Shown: positions 11,934 through 20,624, counted from the stretch's first letter. The stretch is DNA of 64,000 nucleotides from Micromonospora okii (GCF_020884795.1 NZ_BBZF01000015.1:62001-126000), one strand, 5' to 3'. The notes: generated by a model not told the origin, from the letters alone. Numbers and translations: made by a program.

Positions 11934-12326
11934 GTGAACGATCGCGCTGCGGCATACACGCCCCTGACGGTGGAGCGCCTGGGCGCCCTGCTGGTCGGGG
12001 CCGACGAGTCACGACGGTGGCGGTTGGTGGCGGAGTTCCTGGAGGAGTACCGCTGGGAGCCCATCGCGACGCGCGGTGGTCTTCTCGACGCGGAACCGGG
12101 ACCTACGGGCGACGAAAACTGGGACGTGTTCCTCGCGGCGCTGGCAGAGCACTTGGCGGCCGGGGACGGGCGTGGCGCACCGGCGTGGGTCGAGACCCGG
12201 TCGTTGCGGCGATTTTGGTTCCCCTTCAACACGCCCGCTGGCCGGGTGGACGCGATGGTCCACGCGCCGGCGGCATTTCGACGCCGCGGTGTGTACGTGG
12301 CAGCCCAGGAATTGAACGTCGCATGA
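11934..12326 (+). CDS. Putative antitoxin-like partner of a nucleotidyltransferase
   Basis: 130 residues from GTG 11934, likely leaderless. I do not recognise a named domain. The N-terminal half (TVERLGALLVGADESRRWRLVAEFLEEYRWEP) looks helical. The rest is Trp/Phe-rich, ending with RRFWFPFNTPAGRVDAMVHAPAAFRRRGVYV. It overlaps the following nucleotidyltransferase gene by ATGA, so the pair is translationally coupled. That layout, with a small upstream partner and an AbiEii/DUF6036-like NTase, is typical of type IV-style toxin-antitoxin modules, hence the call. The function is inferred from context only. A structural partner or substrate-binding role is possible. Confidence 0.5.
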   Translation: MNDRAAAYTPLTVERLGALLVGADESRRWRLVAEFLEEYRWEPIATRGGLLDAEPGPTGDENWDVFLAALAEHLAAGDGRGAPAWVETRSLRRFWFPFNTPAGRVDAMVHAPAAFRRRGVYVAAQELNVA

Positions 12327-12850
12327 GCTCAGCCGATCCGCTGTTGGACCGTGCTGCGATCGAGAACGCCTTCCGCCGCCTCGGAGACAGGCTCGCCCGG
12401 CGCGGGGTCGTCGCGGATCTGTACGTCTTCGGTGGCGCAGCCATGGCCCTGGCCTACGACGCTCGGCGTGCGACCCGCGACATCGATGCCGTCTTCCAGC
12501 CGCACGGCATCGTGCTCGATGAGGCTCGAGGAGTGGCTGACGAACTCGGCCTGCCGCACTGGTGGCTCAACGAGCAGGCGAGCGCCTACGTCGCTCCAGG
12601 TGGTGACGCAATGGCGCCTCGTGTCTTCGATCATCCGGGGCTCCGGGTAGCTGCTGCCTCACCGGAGCACCTCTTGGCCATGAAGGTACTCGCGGCACGA
12701 CGCCGGGACGCCGAAGACATCCGTTTTCTGGTCGAACGTTTGGGGCTGAGCAACGCGGAGCAGGTCCTCAGCCTTTGTGCGGAGGTCTTTCCCGAGGAAG
12801 AGGTCCCAGGTCGGGCGAGACTGGTGCTCGACGACGTGTTCGACGGCTGA
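12323..12850 (+). CDS. DUF6036/AbiEii-like nucleotidyltransferase (possible toxin)
   Basis: 175 residues, ATG start in a 4-bp ATGA overlap with the upstream gene. The polymerase-beta-like NTase signature is clear: YVFGGAAMALAYDARRATRD with Gly-Gly at 37-38, followed by IDAVF with paired acids D53 and D55. A conserved C-terminal element, LLAMKVLAARRRDAEDIRFL, is shared with AbiEii/MenT-type proteins. These families transfer nucleotides to tRNA or protein targets when acting as toxins. Base composition is slightly less extreme than that of neighbouring genes, consistent with mobility, but no integrase or transposase adjoins it. Housekeeping nucleotidyl transfer, for example resistance-type, is the alternative. 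Confidence 0.72.
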   Translation: MSSADPLLDRAAIENAFRRLGDRLARRGVVADLYVFGGAAMALAYDARRATRDIDAVFQPHGIVLDEARGVADELGLPHWWLNEQASAYVAPGGDAMAPRVFDHPGLRVAAASPEHLLAMKVLAARRRDAEDIRFLVERLGLSNAEQVLSLCAEVFPEEEVPGRARLVLDDVFDG

Positions 12851-12941
12851 GAGCGCGGCCGGCGCCAGAGCCGGTGACAGCGCAGCGCCTCGTGTCGCCG
12901 CCGCAGCACGTCGGCGCGTGGCCTGACCCAGCCAACTCCAA

Positions 12942-13550
12942 TCAGGCGCCGACGCGTTGGGGCGGGACGGTCAGCCCGTAGAGGGCCATCAGCTCGGGGG
13001 TGTCGACCCGGCTGCCGTCGGCCACCGAGTCGCAGGAGATGTCCACGATCTGGTCCTTGTGGGCCAGCAGGTACGGCCGCGCGCCCACGTCGGCGCTGGC
13101 CAGGGTGGCGATGCCCGACCAGTGCCGGCGGCCGAAGAGCATCGGGTACCCGCGCAGCCCGCCGTAGGTGGCGCAGACCAGCACGTCCGGGTAGGGCAGC
13201 GCGGCCACCCGCCGGACGGCCGCCGGGGTGAGCCCCGGCATGTCCACCGGGACCACCACGACCGCCTCGACGGCCTCGTCGGTCAGCGCCGCGAGGCCGG
13301 CCCGGATCGACGAGCCGACCCCGGTGCCCCAGGCCCGGTTGACCACCACCGTGGCGGGGGTCAGGTCGGCGGCCTGCCGGACCTGCTCGGCCGCCGCGCC
13401 CAGCACCACCACGATCTGCTCGCAGCCCGCCTCGGTCATCGTCTCGACCATCCGGCTCACCAGGGGTTGCCCGCCCTGGTGCAGCAGCGCCTCGGGCCCG
13501 CCGAGGCGACGCCCCCCACCCGCCGCGATGATCATTCCTGCGATTCGCAC
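12942..13550 (-). CDS. MobA/MocA-like nucleotidyltransferase
   Basis: 202 residues from GTG 13550. Family similarity begins with VRIAGMIIAAGGGRRLGG, the GT-A nucleotide-binding loop of MobA-like NTP transferases. VVVVPVDMPGLTP carries the metal-binding Asp, and GYPMLFGRRHWSGI is the MocA/CoxC-like substrate loop. It would transfer CMP or GMP to a molybdopterin-type or related acceptor. The canonical LxGGxSxRMG loop is replaced by AAGGGRRLGGPEALL, so MocA-like, purine-catabolism-linked or orphan roles are all possible. An in-frame upstream start at 13610 exists but adds an unconserved extension. It lies 90 bp downstream of the polymerase gene on the same strand. Confidence 0.78.
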   Translation of the reverse strand: MRIAGMIIAAGGGRRLGGPEALLHQGGQPLVSRMVETMTEAGCEQIVVVLGAAAEQVRQAADLTPATVVVNRAWGTGVGSSIRAGLAALTDEAVEAVVVVPVDMPGLTPAAVRRVAALPYPDVLVCATYGGLRGYPMLFGRRHWSGIATLASADVGARPYLLAHKDQIVDISCDSVADGSRVDTPELMALYGLTVPPQRVGA

Positions 13551-13640
13551 ACCGGGTGCAACGAGCGCCACCGGGGATGAGTGTCGGGGCGAAAAGGATA
13601 TTTCGCGCACTCGGGACCGCGACTCGGTTGGGCGTGGGCC

Positions 13641-15326
13641 TCAGGTGGCGTCGGCGTAACAGCCCACGACGGACAGGTCCAGCGGGAACCGGACCGGGGT
13701 GTCGCCGAACAGCAGCGCCGTGGCCCGCGCGCCGCTGGCCCGGACCGCCTCGGCCACCGCGTCGGCCTGCCCGGCGGGGCAGTGCACGATCACCTCGTCG
13801 TGCTGGAAGAAGACCAGCTCGGCGTCGGTGCCGGCCAGCGCCGTCCGCAGGGCGGCCAGCAGGGTGGAGGCCCACTCGGCGGCGGTGGCCTGGATGACGA
13901 AGTTGCGGGTGAACCGGCCCCGGGAGCGGGCCGCCCGGGCGCGGGGCCCCTGCGGGTCGGCCGCCGGGCCGGGATCGAGGCCGGGGGCGTCGGCGTCGGC
14001 GAACCCGGCCGCGCCGGGCGGGCACGTCCGCCCGAGCCAGGACCGGACCAGGCCGCCCGCCTCCCCGGTACGCGCCGCCGCCTCGACGTACGCGAACGCG
14101 GTCGGGTAGTTGCGCCGCAGCACCGCGAGGGCCGGCACGGCCATCCCGCCGGTCTGCCCGTACATCGCGCCGAGCAGGGCCACCTTGGCCCGCGCCCGGT
14201 CGCCGCCGAAGGAGTCCCGGGCCAGGGCGGCGTAGAGGTCACCGGCCCCGCCCGCGGCGGCGAGCCGGGCGTCCCCGGAGACCGCGGCGAGCACCCTCGG
14301 TTCGAGCTGGCCGGCGTCGGCCACGACGAACCGCCAGCCCGGGTCGGCCACCACCGCCCGCCGGATCACCTTCGGGATCTGCAACGCGCCGCCGCCCCGC
14401 GTCGCCCAGCGGCCGGTGACCACGCCGCCCGGGACGTACTCCGGGTGGAAGCGGCCGTCGCGGACCCAGGCGTCCCGCCACGCCCAGCCGTGCGCCGTCC
14501 AGATCCGGTAGAGCTCCTTGTGCTCCAGCACCAGCGGGACCGCCGGGTGGTCGACCCCGCGCAGCACCCACGCCCGGGTGTTGGGCAGCTCCACGCCGGC
14601 CCGGGCGAACGCCTTCAGCAGCTCGGCCGGCGAGTCGGCGTGGAGCTGGCGCAGCCCGAAGGCCTCGGCGATGCGGGCGGCCAGCTCGGCCAGCCGGCGG
14701 GGCGGGCCGCCGACCGGGGACGGCTCGCCGAGCAGCTCGGTGAGGATCTCGTCGTGCACCTCGGCCCGCCAGGGCAGGCCGGCCGCGCCCATCTCGGCCG
14801 CGACCAGCGCGCCGGCCGACTCGGCGGCCACCAGCAGCCGGAATCGGCCGGGGTGCGCGGTGGCGGCGATCCGGGCGAGCTGGTCGGCGTACACCCGGGT
14901 CAGGGCCTCGATGCCGGGGCCCGGCGGGCCGGGCGGCGCGTCGAAGAGGGCGCCCTGCCCGTGGCCCGGCGGCTCGGCCGGGCGGGGCGGCGGGTCGGGC
15001 GGCACCGGCGCGCCCGTGAGCCGGGCCCACGCGGCGGCGAACGAACGTGGCTCGCCCCAGCGGCCGGCGTGCCCGAGCAGCAGCGACTCGATCAGCTCGA
15101 CGTCGTGGCAGCGGTCGAGCCGGACCCCGGCGCGCAGCAGCGCGGGGTAGACGGAGGCGCCGGTGGCCCACACCCAGCGCGGGTGCCCGGCGACCTCCCG
15201 GGCGGCCATCGCGGCGGCGAGGTCGCCCACCGCGTCGGCGGGGCCGGTGGCCCGGCCGGCGGGGTCGAGGGGTTGCAGAACTCCCTCGCCCCGCTCGCCC
15301 GCCACCACCGCCACCAGCACGAACAT
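13641..15326 (-). CDS. Family A DNA polymerase homologue (bifunctional 3'-5' exonuclease/polymerase type)
   Basis: 561 residues, ATG start with an AGGGGCGAGG leader. It lacks the 5' nuclease domain of Pol I. The C-terminal half keeps polymerase motifs in altered form: motif A is VADAGQLEPRVLAAVSGD (usually DYSQIELR), motif B is RARAKVALLGAMYG with Leu at the usual Phe762 position, and motif C is FFQHDEVIVH. The catalytic Asp residues, Gln/Glu/Arg of motif A and Arg/Lys/Tyr of motif B are retained. In the exonuclease-like N-terminus I can see HDVELIESLLL but no DxE first motif, so proofreading is doubtful. This is a recognised actinobacterial subfamily; its role, perhaps in repair, is unclear. 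It is a stand-alone gene between a hairpin terminator and a MobA-like gene. Confidence 0.85.
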   Translation of the reverse strand: MFVLVAVVAGERGEGVLQPLDPAGRATGPADAVGDLAAAMAAREVAGHPRWVWATGASVYPALLRAGVRLDRCHDVELIESLLLGHAGRWGEPRSFAAAWARLTGAPVPPDPPPRPAEPPGHGQGALFDAPPGPPGPGIEALTRVYADQLARIAATAHPGRFRLLVAAESAGALVAAEMGAAGLPWRAEVHDEILTELLGEPSPVGGPPRRLAELAARIAEAFGLRQLHADSPAELLKAFARAGVELPNTRAWVLRGVDHPAVPLVLEHKELYRIWTAHGWAWRDAWVRDGRFHPEYVPGGVVTGRWATRGGGALQIPKVIRRAVVADPGWRFVVADAGQLEPRVLAAVSGDARLAAAGGAGDLYAALARDSFGGDRARAKVALLGAMYGQTGGMAVPALAVLRRNYPTAFAYVEAAARTGEAGGLVRSWLGRTCPPGAAGFADADAPGLDPGPAADPQGPRARAARSRGRFTRNFVIQATAAEWASTLLAALRTALAGTDAELVFFQHDEVIVHCPAGQADAVAEAVRASGARATALLFGDTPVRFPLDLSVVGCYADAT

Positions 15327-15370
15327 GATTCTGCCTCGCCCCTGCGACAGTTTCCGCGCCGGGCGAGGAA

Positions 15371-15403
15371 GCCGGTGGCCGTCCTTGTGGGACGGCCACC
15401 GGC
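15371..15403 (-). terminator. Strong hairpin terminator after ngcG
   Basis: A perfect 14-bp stem (GCCGGTGGCCGTCC at 15371-15384, its complement at 15390-15403) with the 5-nt loop TTGTG lies 5 bp past the ngcG stop and before the polymerase start. It would end the GlcNAc-transport operon. Confidence 0.8.
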
Positions 15404-15408
15404 GGGTG

Positions 15409-16341
15409 TCACTTGACGGCGCCGGAGGTGAGCCCCGACTGGATCTGCCGCTGGAAGATGGCGTAGACGATGATCATCGGCAGGATGGCGATGGTCAGGG
15501 CGGCGAACAGCCCGGACCAGTCCGCCTCGTATCCCGCGTTGACCGAGATGTCGGCGATGCCCTGGGTGAGCACCCACTTGTCCTTGGCGTTGGAGAGCAG
15601 CACCAGCGGTAGCTGGTACTGCGCCCACTGGCCGATGACGTTGAAGATCGCCACGCTGATCAGGCCGGGCTTGGCCATCGGCAGCATCACCTGGAAGAAG
15701 AGCCGGACGTGCGAGCAGCCGTCGATCATCCCGGCCTCGGCCACCGAGTTCGGCAGCGTCCGGAAGAACGCCGCGAGGAAGAACACGGTGAACGGCAGCG
15801 AGTACGCGGTGTAGACCAGGATCACGCCGGTGTGGGTGTCCAGCAGGCCCAGGTTCTTCACGACGAAGAACAGCGGCACCAGGGCCAGGAAGACCGGGAA
15901 CGCCAGCCCGGAGACGAACAGGTAGTACACCGCGCGGTTGCCCCAGAACCGGTAGCGGGCCAGCACGTAGGCGGCCATCGAGCCCAGCAGCATGGTGGCG
16001 AAGGTGCCGCACCCCACCACCACGACGCTGTTCATGAAGTACCGGCCGACGCGCGCCTTGGTCCACGCCCGGGAGAAGTTCTCCCAGCGCAGCTCGGCCG
16101 GCAGGGTCCATGGGCTGCTGAAGATCTCGCCGGTGTTCTTGAACGCCGCGAGGAACGTCCACAGGATCGGCACGATGACGATCACCGCCCAGACGGCGAG
16201 CGCGATGTGGCCGAGGCTGGAGAGGAACCGCACCTCTGAACGGCGGCCCCGGGCGTGGGAGCCCGAGCTGGGCTTTTTGCCGGGGGTCGGCAGCGCCGCC
16301 GGGGGCGGCACCGCCGCCGACGGCGGCAACGTGGTCTTCAT
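15409..16341 (-). CDS. ngcG: ABC sugar transporter permease, MalG/NgcG type
   Basis: 310 residues with six predicted membrane helices and the EAA loop (VAEAGMIDGCSHVRLFFQVMLPMAKPGL) that contacts the ATPase. The first 35 residues are Pro/Ala/Ser-rich and cytoplasmic. It is the distal gene of the minus-strand order rpiR, SIS, ngcE, ngcF, ngcG, one base after the ngcF stop. By analogy with Streptomyces NgcEFG it would import GlcNAc and N,N'-diacetylchitobiose. No ATPase gene is present, and such systems usually share a multi-use MsiK-type ATPase encoded elsewhere. Confidence 0.88.
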   Translation of the reverse strand: MKTTLPPSAAVPPPAALPTPGKKPSSGSHARGRRSEVRFLSSLGHIALAVWAVIVIVPILWTFLAAFKNTGEIFSSPWTLPAELRWENFSRAWTKARVGRYFMNSVVVVGCGTFATMLLGSMAAYVLARYRFWGNRAVYYLFVSGLAFPVFLALVPLFFVVKNLGLLDTHTGVILVYTAYSLPFTVFFLAAFFRTLPNSVAEAGMIDGCSHVRLFFQVMLPMAKPGLISVAIFNVIGQWAQYQLPLVLLSNAKDKWVLTQGIADISVNAGYEADWSGLFAALTIAILPMIIVYAIFQRQIQSGLTSGAVK

Positions 16342-16342
16342 G

Positions 16343-17251
16343 TCAGTACTCCACGCTTTCCCGCTTGGTCAGCCGCAGCGTCAGTGCCGCGAACGTGAGG
16401 GTGAAGAAGAACAGCGCCACACCCATCGCCGAGGCGTAGCCGTACTTCGAGTAGACGAACGCGTTGCGGTAGATCTCGTTCGCCAGGACCGTGGTGGCGC
16501 CGTCGGGGCCGCCGCTGTCCACCGAGAGCACCGCGACGATGGCGAAGGCGTCGAACGCGGCGATGCCGAGGTAGACCCAGGCCACCTGGAGGGTGTTCCA
16601 GAGCAGCGGCAGGGTGACCCGGAAGAAGAGCGTGACCCGGCTCGCCCCGTCCATCTCGGCCGCCTCGTAGATCTCACCGGGGATGGAGGCCATTCCCGCC
16701 GAGAAGAGCACCACGTAAAAGCCGACGGCCTGCCAGACCAGCACCGCGATGATCGACCAGAGCGCCAGATTGGGCCTGACCAGGAAGAGCACCGGGTCGA
16801 AGCCGAGCTTCATCAGCACACCGTTGATCAGGCCGGACTCGTTGGGCCGGTAGACCATCTGGAACAGCACCGCGATGATCGCCACGGCCAGGACCTGGGG
16901 GAAGAAGAACACCACCCGGTAGAACTTCGACCCCCAGACCCCCTGACGCTGGCCGTTCACGGTTCTTCCGCCCACGTTGAGCTGGAAGGAGAAGAACAAC
17001 GCGATGGCAATCGTGATCAAGGGCAGGGCAAGCAGCAGTACGCCGTGGTGCTGGACCGCCTTCCAGAAGTTGCCGTCGTCCAGCAGCCTGCGGTAGTTGT
17101 CGAAACCCACCCACTGTGGGGCGGACAGGCCCCGCCAGTTGGTCATCGAGACCTGGAACGCCTGAGCGTACGGTGCGATGACGAATACCACGTACAGCGT
17201 GACCGGGGCGAAGAGGAACCCGATCACGAACGGATACTTGCCGTGCCGCAT
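16343..17251 (-). CDS. ngcF: ABC sugar transporter permease, MalF/NgcF type
   Basis: 302 residues from ATG 17251. It opens MRHGKYPFVIGFLFAPVTL, followed by five or six further membrane helices and the EAA loop IYEAAEMDGASRVTLFFRVTLPLLWNTL. It forms the transmembrane pair with the downstream NgcG-type permease. It starts 13 bp after the ngcE stop. The near-identical opening MKHGKYPLILTFLVPPLLL of the second system's permease (26952-27860) shows the two operons are paralogous. Confidence 0.88.
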   Translation of the reverse strand: MRHGKYPFVIGFLFAPVTLYVVFVIAPYAQAFQVSMTNWRGLSAPQWVGFDNYRRLLDDGNFWKAVQHHGVLLLALPLITIAIALFFSFQLNVGGRTVNGQRQGVWGSKFYRVVFFFPQVLAVAIIAVLFQMVYRPNESGLINGVLMKLGFDPVLFLVRPNLALWSIIAVLVWQAVGFYVVLFSAGMASIPGEIYEAAEMDGASRVTLFFRVTLPLLWNTLQVAWVYLGIAAFDAFAIVAVLSVDSGGPDGATTVLANEIYRNAFVYSKYGYASAMGVALFFFTLTFAALTLRLTKRESVEY

Positions 17252-17264
17252 GACCCCGCTCCGA

Positions 17265-18701
17265 TCAGCGCTTGAACTTGGTAACGGAGCTGTCCTTCTT
17301 GAGGGCGTCGGCGCGCTTCTGCACCCGCTCCACGAAGGCGTCCGCGTTGATCCGACCGAACATCAGCTCGTTGGTGGCGGTGCGAGCCTCGGTGTCCAGC
17401 TCCTTGTACCAGCCGTCGAAGAACATGTTGAACACGTCCTTGCCGGCGGCCCGGAGCGCGGCCTGCGAGCTGGCCACGCCGGGCGGGAAGGCGTAGCCCT
17501 CCGAGCCGGCGGTGACCACGGTCGGGGCCTTGGCCACCTCGGTGAAGCCCTTCGCGCCGGCCGTGGAGAGCATCTGGCGCATGTACTCCAGGCCGCCGCG
17601 CGGGTTCTTGCTCTTGGCCGAGACGAAGTACCCCTCGGCGGCGGTGGCGCGCAACGCGGTGGCCGGCAGCTTGTCGTTCGCCGACAGGCTCGGCACCGGC
17701 ATGAGCTGGTACTCGAAGCCGGCCGGGGTGTCCTTCTTCTGCTCGCTCTCCAGCCAGTCGCCGCTGGGGTAGAAGGCGAGCTTGTACTGGTTCTGCCGGA
17801 GCTGGACGTCGGTGTGCTTGAGCCCCTCGAAGCTCTTGTCCACGTACTTGGCGCCGATCTCGGCCCACGCCGCGGCGGCCTGCTTCACGGCGTCCTGCTG
17901 CCAGGCGCCGTCCTCCAGGTTGTCGATGTTCTTCAGCACGTCCGGGCCGCCGATCTTCGCGGCGTGGGTGAGGATGACGTTCCACTGGTAGTACGCGGCG
18001 TTCGCGCCGGCGTAGCCGTAGGGGGTGATGCCCTTGGCCTTGATCTTGTCGAGCAGGGCGGTGAACTCGCTCCAGTCCTTCGCCGGGGCCCAGCCGTTCT
18101 CCTTGAACAGCTTGCCCGAGTACCAGATGCCGAAGACGGTGGAGACGTAGTAGAGCACGTAGGGCTTGCCGTTGAACGAGCCGGTCTCGACCGTGCCGGG
18201 GACCACGGTGTCGCGGACCTTCTTGCTCGGGTCGTCGACCGACGGGGCGTCCCACAGCTCGGTGAGGTCGTAGAGCTGGCCGTCGGCGACCAGCGCGCCG
18301 TAGTCCATCAGCTTCTCGCCGGAGTTGTTGACGAACTCCGGCGGGTTGCCGGAGGCGAACCGCGGCTGGAGCACCGTGGAGACCGCCTGGGTCGCCTGGT
18401 GCTTGACCTCCGCCTTGGGGAACGCCTTCTTGTAGAGCGGCTCGTGCACGTCGGTGGCGTACTTCTCGCCGTAGCCGCCGTTGAAGATGACCACCTCCAG
18501 CCCGGCGTCCTCCTTGACGCCGAGCGGGTTGGTGGCGCTCTTGGTGCCGGTCTCGGCCGGCTCGTTCTTCTCGTCGGAGCCGCTGGTCGCGCAGGCGCCC
18601 AGCAGGCCGACGGCGGGGGTGGCGAGCAGGCCCACGGCGGCGGCCCGCCGCAGCAGGTTCCGGCGGCTCAGGTCGGCCGGCTGTTCGGGGGTAATCGACA
18701 T
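17265..18701 (-). CDS. ngcE: GlcNAc/diacetylchitobiose-binding lipoprotein, NgcE type
   Basis: 478 residues from ATG 18701. The N-terminus MSITPEQPADLSRRNLLRRA is followed by a hydrophobic stretch ending LLGAC, a combined twin-arginine (SRRNLL) and lipobox signal, so it is a Tat-exported lipoprotein on the outer face of the membrane. NPLGVKEDAGLEVVIFNGGY and the C-terminal DSSVTKFKR are features I associate with the NgcE family of GlcNAc and chitobiose binding proteins. The upstream start at 18791 would bury the signal. It lies 25 bp downstream of the SIS gene in the same operon. The ligand is inferred from family and from the neighbouring kinase and RpiR regulator. Confidence 0.87.
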   Translation of the reverse strand: MSITPEQPADLSRRNLLRRAAAVGLLATPAVGLLGACATSGSDEKNEPAETGTKSATNPLGVKEDAGLEVVIFNGGYGEKYATDVHEPLYKKAFPKAEVKHQATQAVSTVLQPRFASGNPPEFVNNSGEKLMDYGALVADGQLYDLTELWDAPSVDDPSKKVRDTVVPGTVETGSFNGKPYVLYYVSTVFGIWYSGKLFKENGWAPAKDWSEFTALLDKIKAKGITPYGYAGANAAYYQWNVILTHAAKIGGPDVLKNIDNLEDGAWQQDAVKQAAAAWAEIGAKYVDKSFEGLKHTDVQLRQNQYKLAFYPSGDWLESEQKKDTPAGFEYQLMPVPSLSANDKLPATALRATAAEGYFVSAKSKNPRGGLEYMRQMLSTAGAKGFTEVAKAPTVVTAGSEGYAFPPGVASSQAALRAAGKDVFNMFFDGWYKELDTEARTATNELMFGRINADAFVERVQKRADALKKDSSVTKFKR

Positions 18702-18726
18702 CGTCGTCTCTCCTTGAAGTGTCGAA

Positions 18727-19476
18727 TCAGGCGGTCCGCCGGAGACGCCCGGCGTACCGCGACTCGAGGGCGAGGTTGTGCTCGTCCCCACCGGGGACGT
18801 TGGCGGAGAGGTATACAGGGGGTGCCTCTCCGGCCTGGTGGAACCGTCGTACGACCTCGGCGGTCAACAACTGCGCCAGCAGCGCGGCAGTGACTGACGA
18901 GACCGCACAGACCGCGCCGCCGCCCTCGAGCGGCAGCAGTGCGTCACCGTACGGCGCGCCATTGTCCAGCACGACGTCGGCGAGGTCGGCGAGCCGGTGC
19001 CCCGACGGGTGCCGCGGGGCGACCCGGCTGGTGTGCTCGACGGAGGTGACCGCGATCAGCGGATGACCGTGCCCGGTGACCAGCGTCGCCAGCTCGACCA
19101 CCGAGCCGTTGATGCCGGACTGGGAGGCGATCAGGAAGACGTCGGCCGGATGCGGGGCGGCCAGCGCGTAGAGCTGGTGGGCGACGGCCGGGTCGCGTTC
19201 CAGCTTCGGGTCGGCGAGCACGTCGCGGGGCGCGTCGCCGTGGAGCACCAAATCGTGCAGCGTGATCCGGTTGGTGGGGACCAGGCCGCCGGCCCGGGCG
19301 ACCAGATCGGCGGCGAACGCCTCGGAGTGCCCGGCCCCGAACCCCTGGAGCACTCCGCCGGCGCGCAGGCTCGCCACGATCAGGTCGGCCGCGCGGCCCA
19401 CCTGCTCGGCCTGGGAGTCCACGAGCCGGTCGAGGACCGGTCGGACGGCGTCGACGTACCCCTGTGCGCTGATCAT
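18727..19476 (-). CDS. SIS-domain sugar isomerase-like protein (UPF0309 type)
   Basis: 249 residues from ATG 19476, which overlaps the rpiR stop by ATGA. An SIS phosphosugar-binding fold is indicated by GGVLQGFGAGHSEAFAADLV and FLIASQSGINGSVVELA. The C-terminal SSVTAALLAQLLTAEVVRRF is the usual SIS helix. I place it in the UPF0309 group, often found with GlcNAc transport genes. It probably acts on an N-acetylated hexosamine phosphate as isomerase, deaminase or etherase, but the reaction is not established by sequence. It sits between rpiR and ngcE, so it is likely co-induced with uptake. Confidence 0.8.
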   Translation of the reverse strand: MISAQGYVDAVRPVLDRLVDSQAEQVGRAADLIVASLRAGGVLQGFGAGHSEAFAADLVARAGGLVPTNRITLHDLVLHGDAPRDVLADPKLERDPAVAHQLYALAAPHPADVFLIASQSGINGSVVELATLVTGHGHPLIAVTSVEHTSRVAPRHPSGHRLADLADVVLDNGAPYGDALLPLEGGGAVCAVSSVTAALLAQLLTAEVVRRFHQAGEAPPVYLSANVPGGDEHNLALESRYAGRLRRTA

Positions 19477-20429
19477 GCGGTGGCCCCCCTCGCGGCCTTG
19501 TGCCCGTCGACGGCCTGGGCGGTGCGCAGGAAGGCCGCGTGGGCGCGGGCGTGGGTGCGCTGGGCGACCGCGACGTAGAGTAGGTCGAGCACGACGAGCT
19601 GCGGGTGCCGGGCGGAGAGCGCGTCCGGGCGGAAGGTGGTCGCCTGGCTGGCGGTGAGCAGCACGATGTCGGCCAGCTCGGCCAGCGGAGAGCGGGGGAA
19701 GCCGGTGAGGGCGACCGTGGCCGCGCCCCGGCTGCCCGCCTCGGCGAGCAGCTCGATGGTCTCCCGGGTCTGCCCGGTGTGGGAGATGCCCAGCGCCACG
19801 TCGCCGGGGCCGAGTAGCGCGGCGCTGGCCAGCCCCTCGTGCACGTCGTTCCACGCCCAGGCGGCGACCCCGATGCGGTGGAGGCTGAACTGCATCTCCT
19901 CGCCGACGAGGGCGCTGCCGGAGGCGCCGAAGATGTTGACCCGGCTGGCGCCGGCGATGGCGACCGCCGCGCGCTCCACCTCGGCGAGGTCGAGCAGCGC
20001 CGCCGTGTCGTGCATGGCCCGGGTGTCGGCGGCCATGATCTGACCGAGCACCCGCTCCAGCGGGTCGCCGGGCTGGATCTCCCGGCCGATGTCGACGGTC
20101 CAGCCGGCGGAGCGGGCCCGGCCGGTCTCGGCGGCGATGCCGAGACGCAGGTCGGCGTAGCCGTCGAAGCCCATCGCCCGGCAGAACCGGGTGATGGTGG
20201 CCGGGGAGGTGCCGCTGCGCTCGGCCAGCTCGACGATGGTCGCGCGGGCGGTGGCCTCCGGGTCGCTGAGCACGTGCTCGGCGACGCGGCGCAGCGCCCC
20301 GGTCAGCTCGCCCGCGCCGGCCCGGACGCGGGCGAGCACGCCGTCGGTGTGGAGCACACCCCGCCGCTCGGCCGCCTCGGCGTCGACCACAGCGGTCCCC
20401 CGGGGGGTCTCCGCCTCGTGATCCACCAT
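19473..20429 (-). CDS. MurR/RpiR-family transcriptional regulator
   Basis: 318 residues, ATG with GGAAGG upstream. The N-terminal HTH_6 domain (about residues 35-110) contains TIVELAERSGTSPATITRFCRAMGFDGYADLRL, here described by its core SPATITRFCRAMGF. The C-terminal SIS domain (about 135-300) contains RVNIFGASGSALVGEEMQF and ALGISHTGQTRETIELL and would bind a phosphosugar effector. As first gene of the rpiR-SIS-ngcEFG operon and divergent from a GlcNAc-type kinase, it is the obvious local regulator, probably responding to GlcNAc-6-phosphate or a related amino-sugar phosphate. A palindrome at 20467-20480 is the best operator candidate. Confidence 0.88.
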   Translation of the reverse strand: MVDHEAETPRGTAVVDAEAAERRGVLHTDGVLARVRAGAGELTGALRRVAEHVLSDPEATARATIVELAERSGTSPATITRFCRAMGFDGYADLRLGIAAETGRARSAGWTVDIGREIQPGDPLERVLGQIMAADTRAMHDTAALLDLAEVERAAVAIAGASRVNIFGASGSALVGEEMQFSLHRIGVAAWAWNDVHEGLASAALLGPGDVALGISHTGQTRETIELLAEAGSRGAATVALTGFPRSPLAELADIVLLTASQATTFRPDALSARHPQLVVLDLLYVAVAQRTHARAHAAFLRTAQAVDGHKAARGATA

Positions 20430-20466
20430 GCGCCGGCCTTCCGGTAAGGTTGTTAACTGTTGTTGG

Positions 20467-20480
20467 TAAAAGTTCTTACT
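20467..20480. promoter_or_regulatory. Candidate RpiR operator between rpiR and the kinase
   Basis: GTAA-AAGTTC-TTAC is an inverted repeat in an unusually AT-rich patch (about 20448-20520) of the 195-bp divergent intergenic region. The patch also holds GTTGTTAAC and TTGTTGG repeats and a partial resemblance to the REP element (TAGAGGCCCCTTCC). It is placed to control both directions. Assignment to RpiR is inference. Confidence 0.4.
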
Positions 20481-20624
20481 AGAGGCCCCTTCCTGTCAAG
20501 CCTGTGGTCGAAGTTTTCAAACTGTTACCTGGGCCACGACCCCTCGGGACCCGGGGATCTTGCCGCCCGTAGCGGCCTGGACCAGCATGGACGCGGAGAA
20601 AGCTCAGGCAGGGAGGCCCATCGG

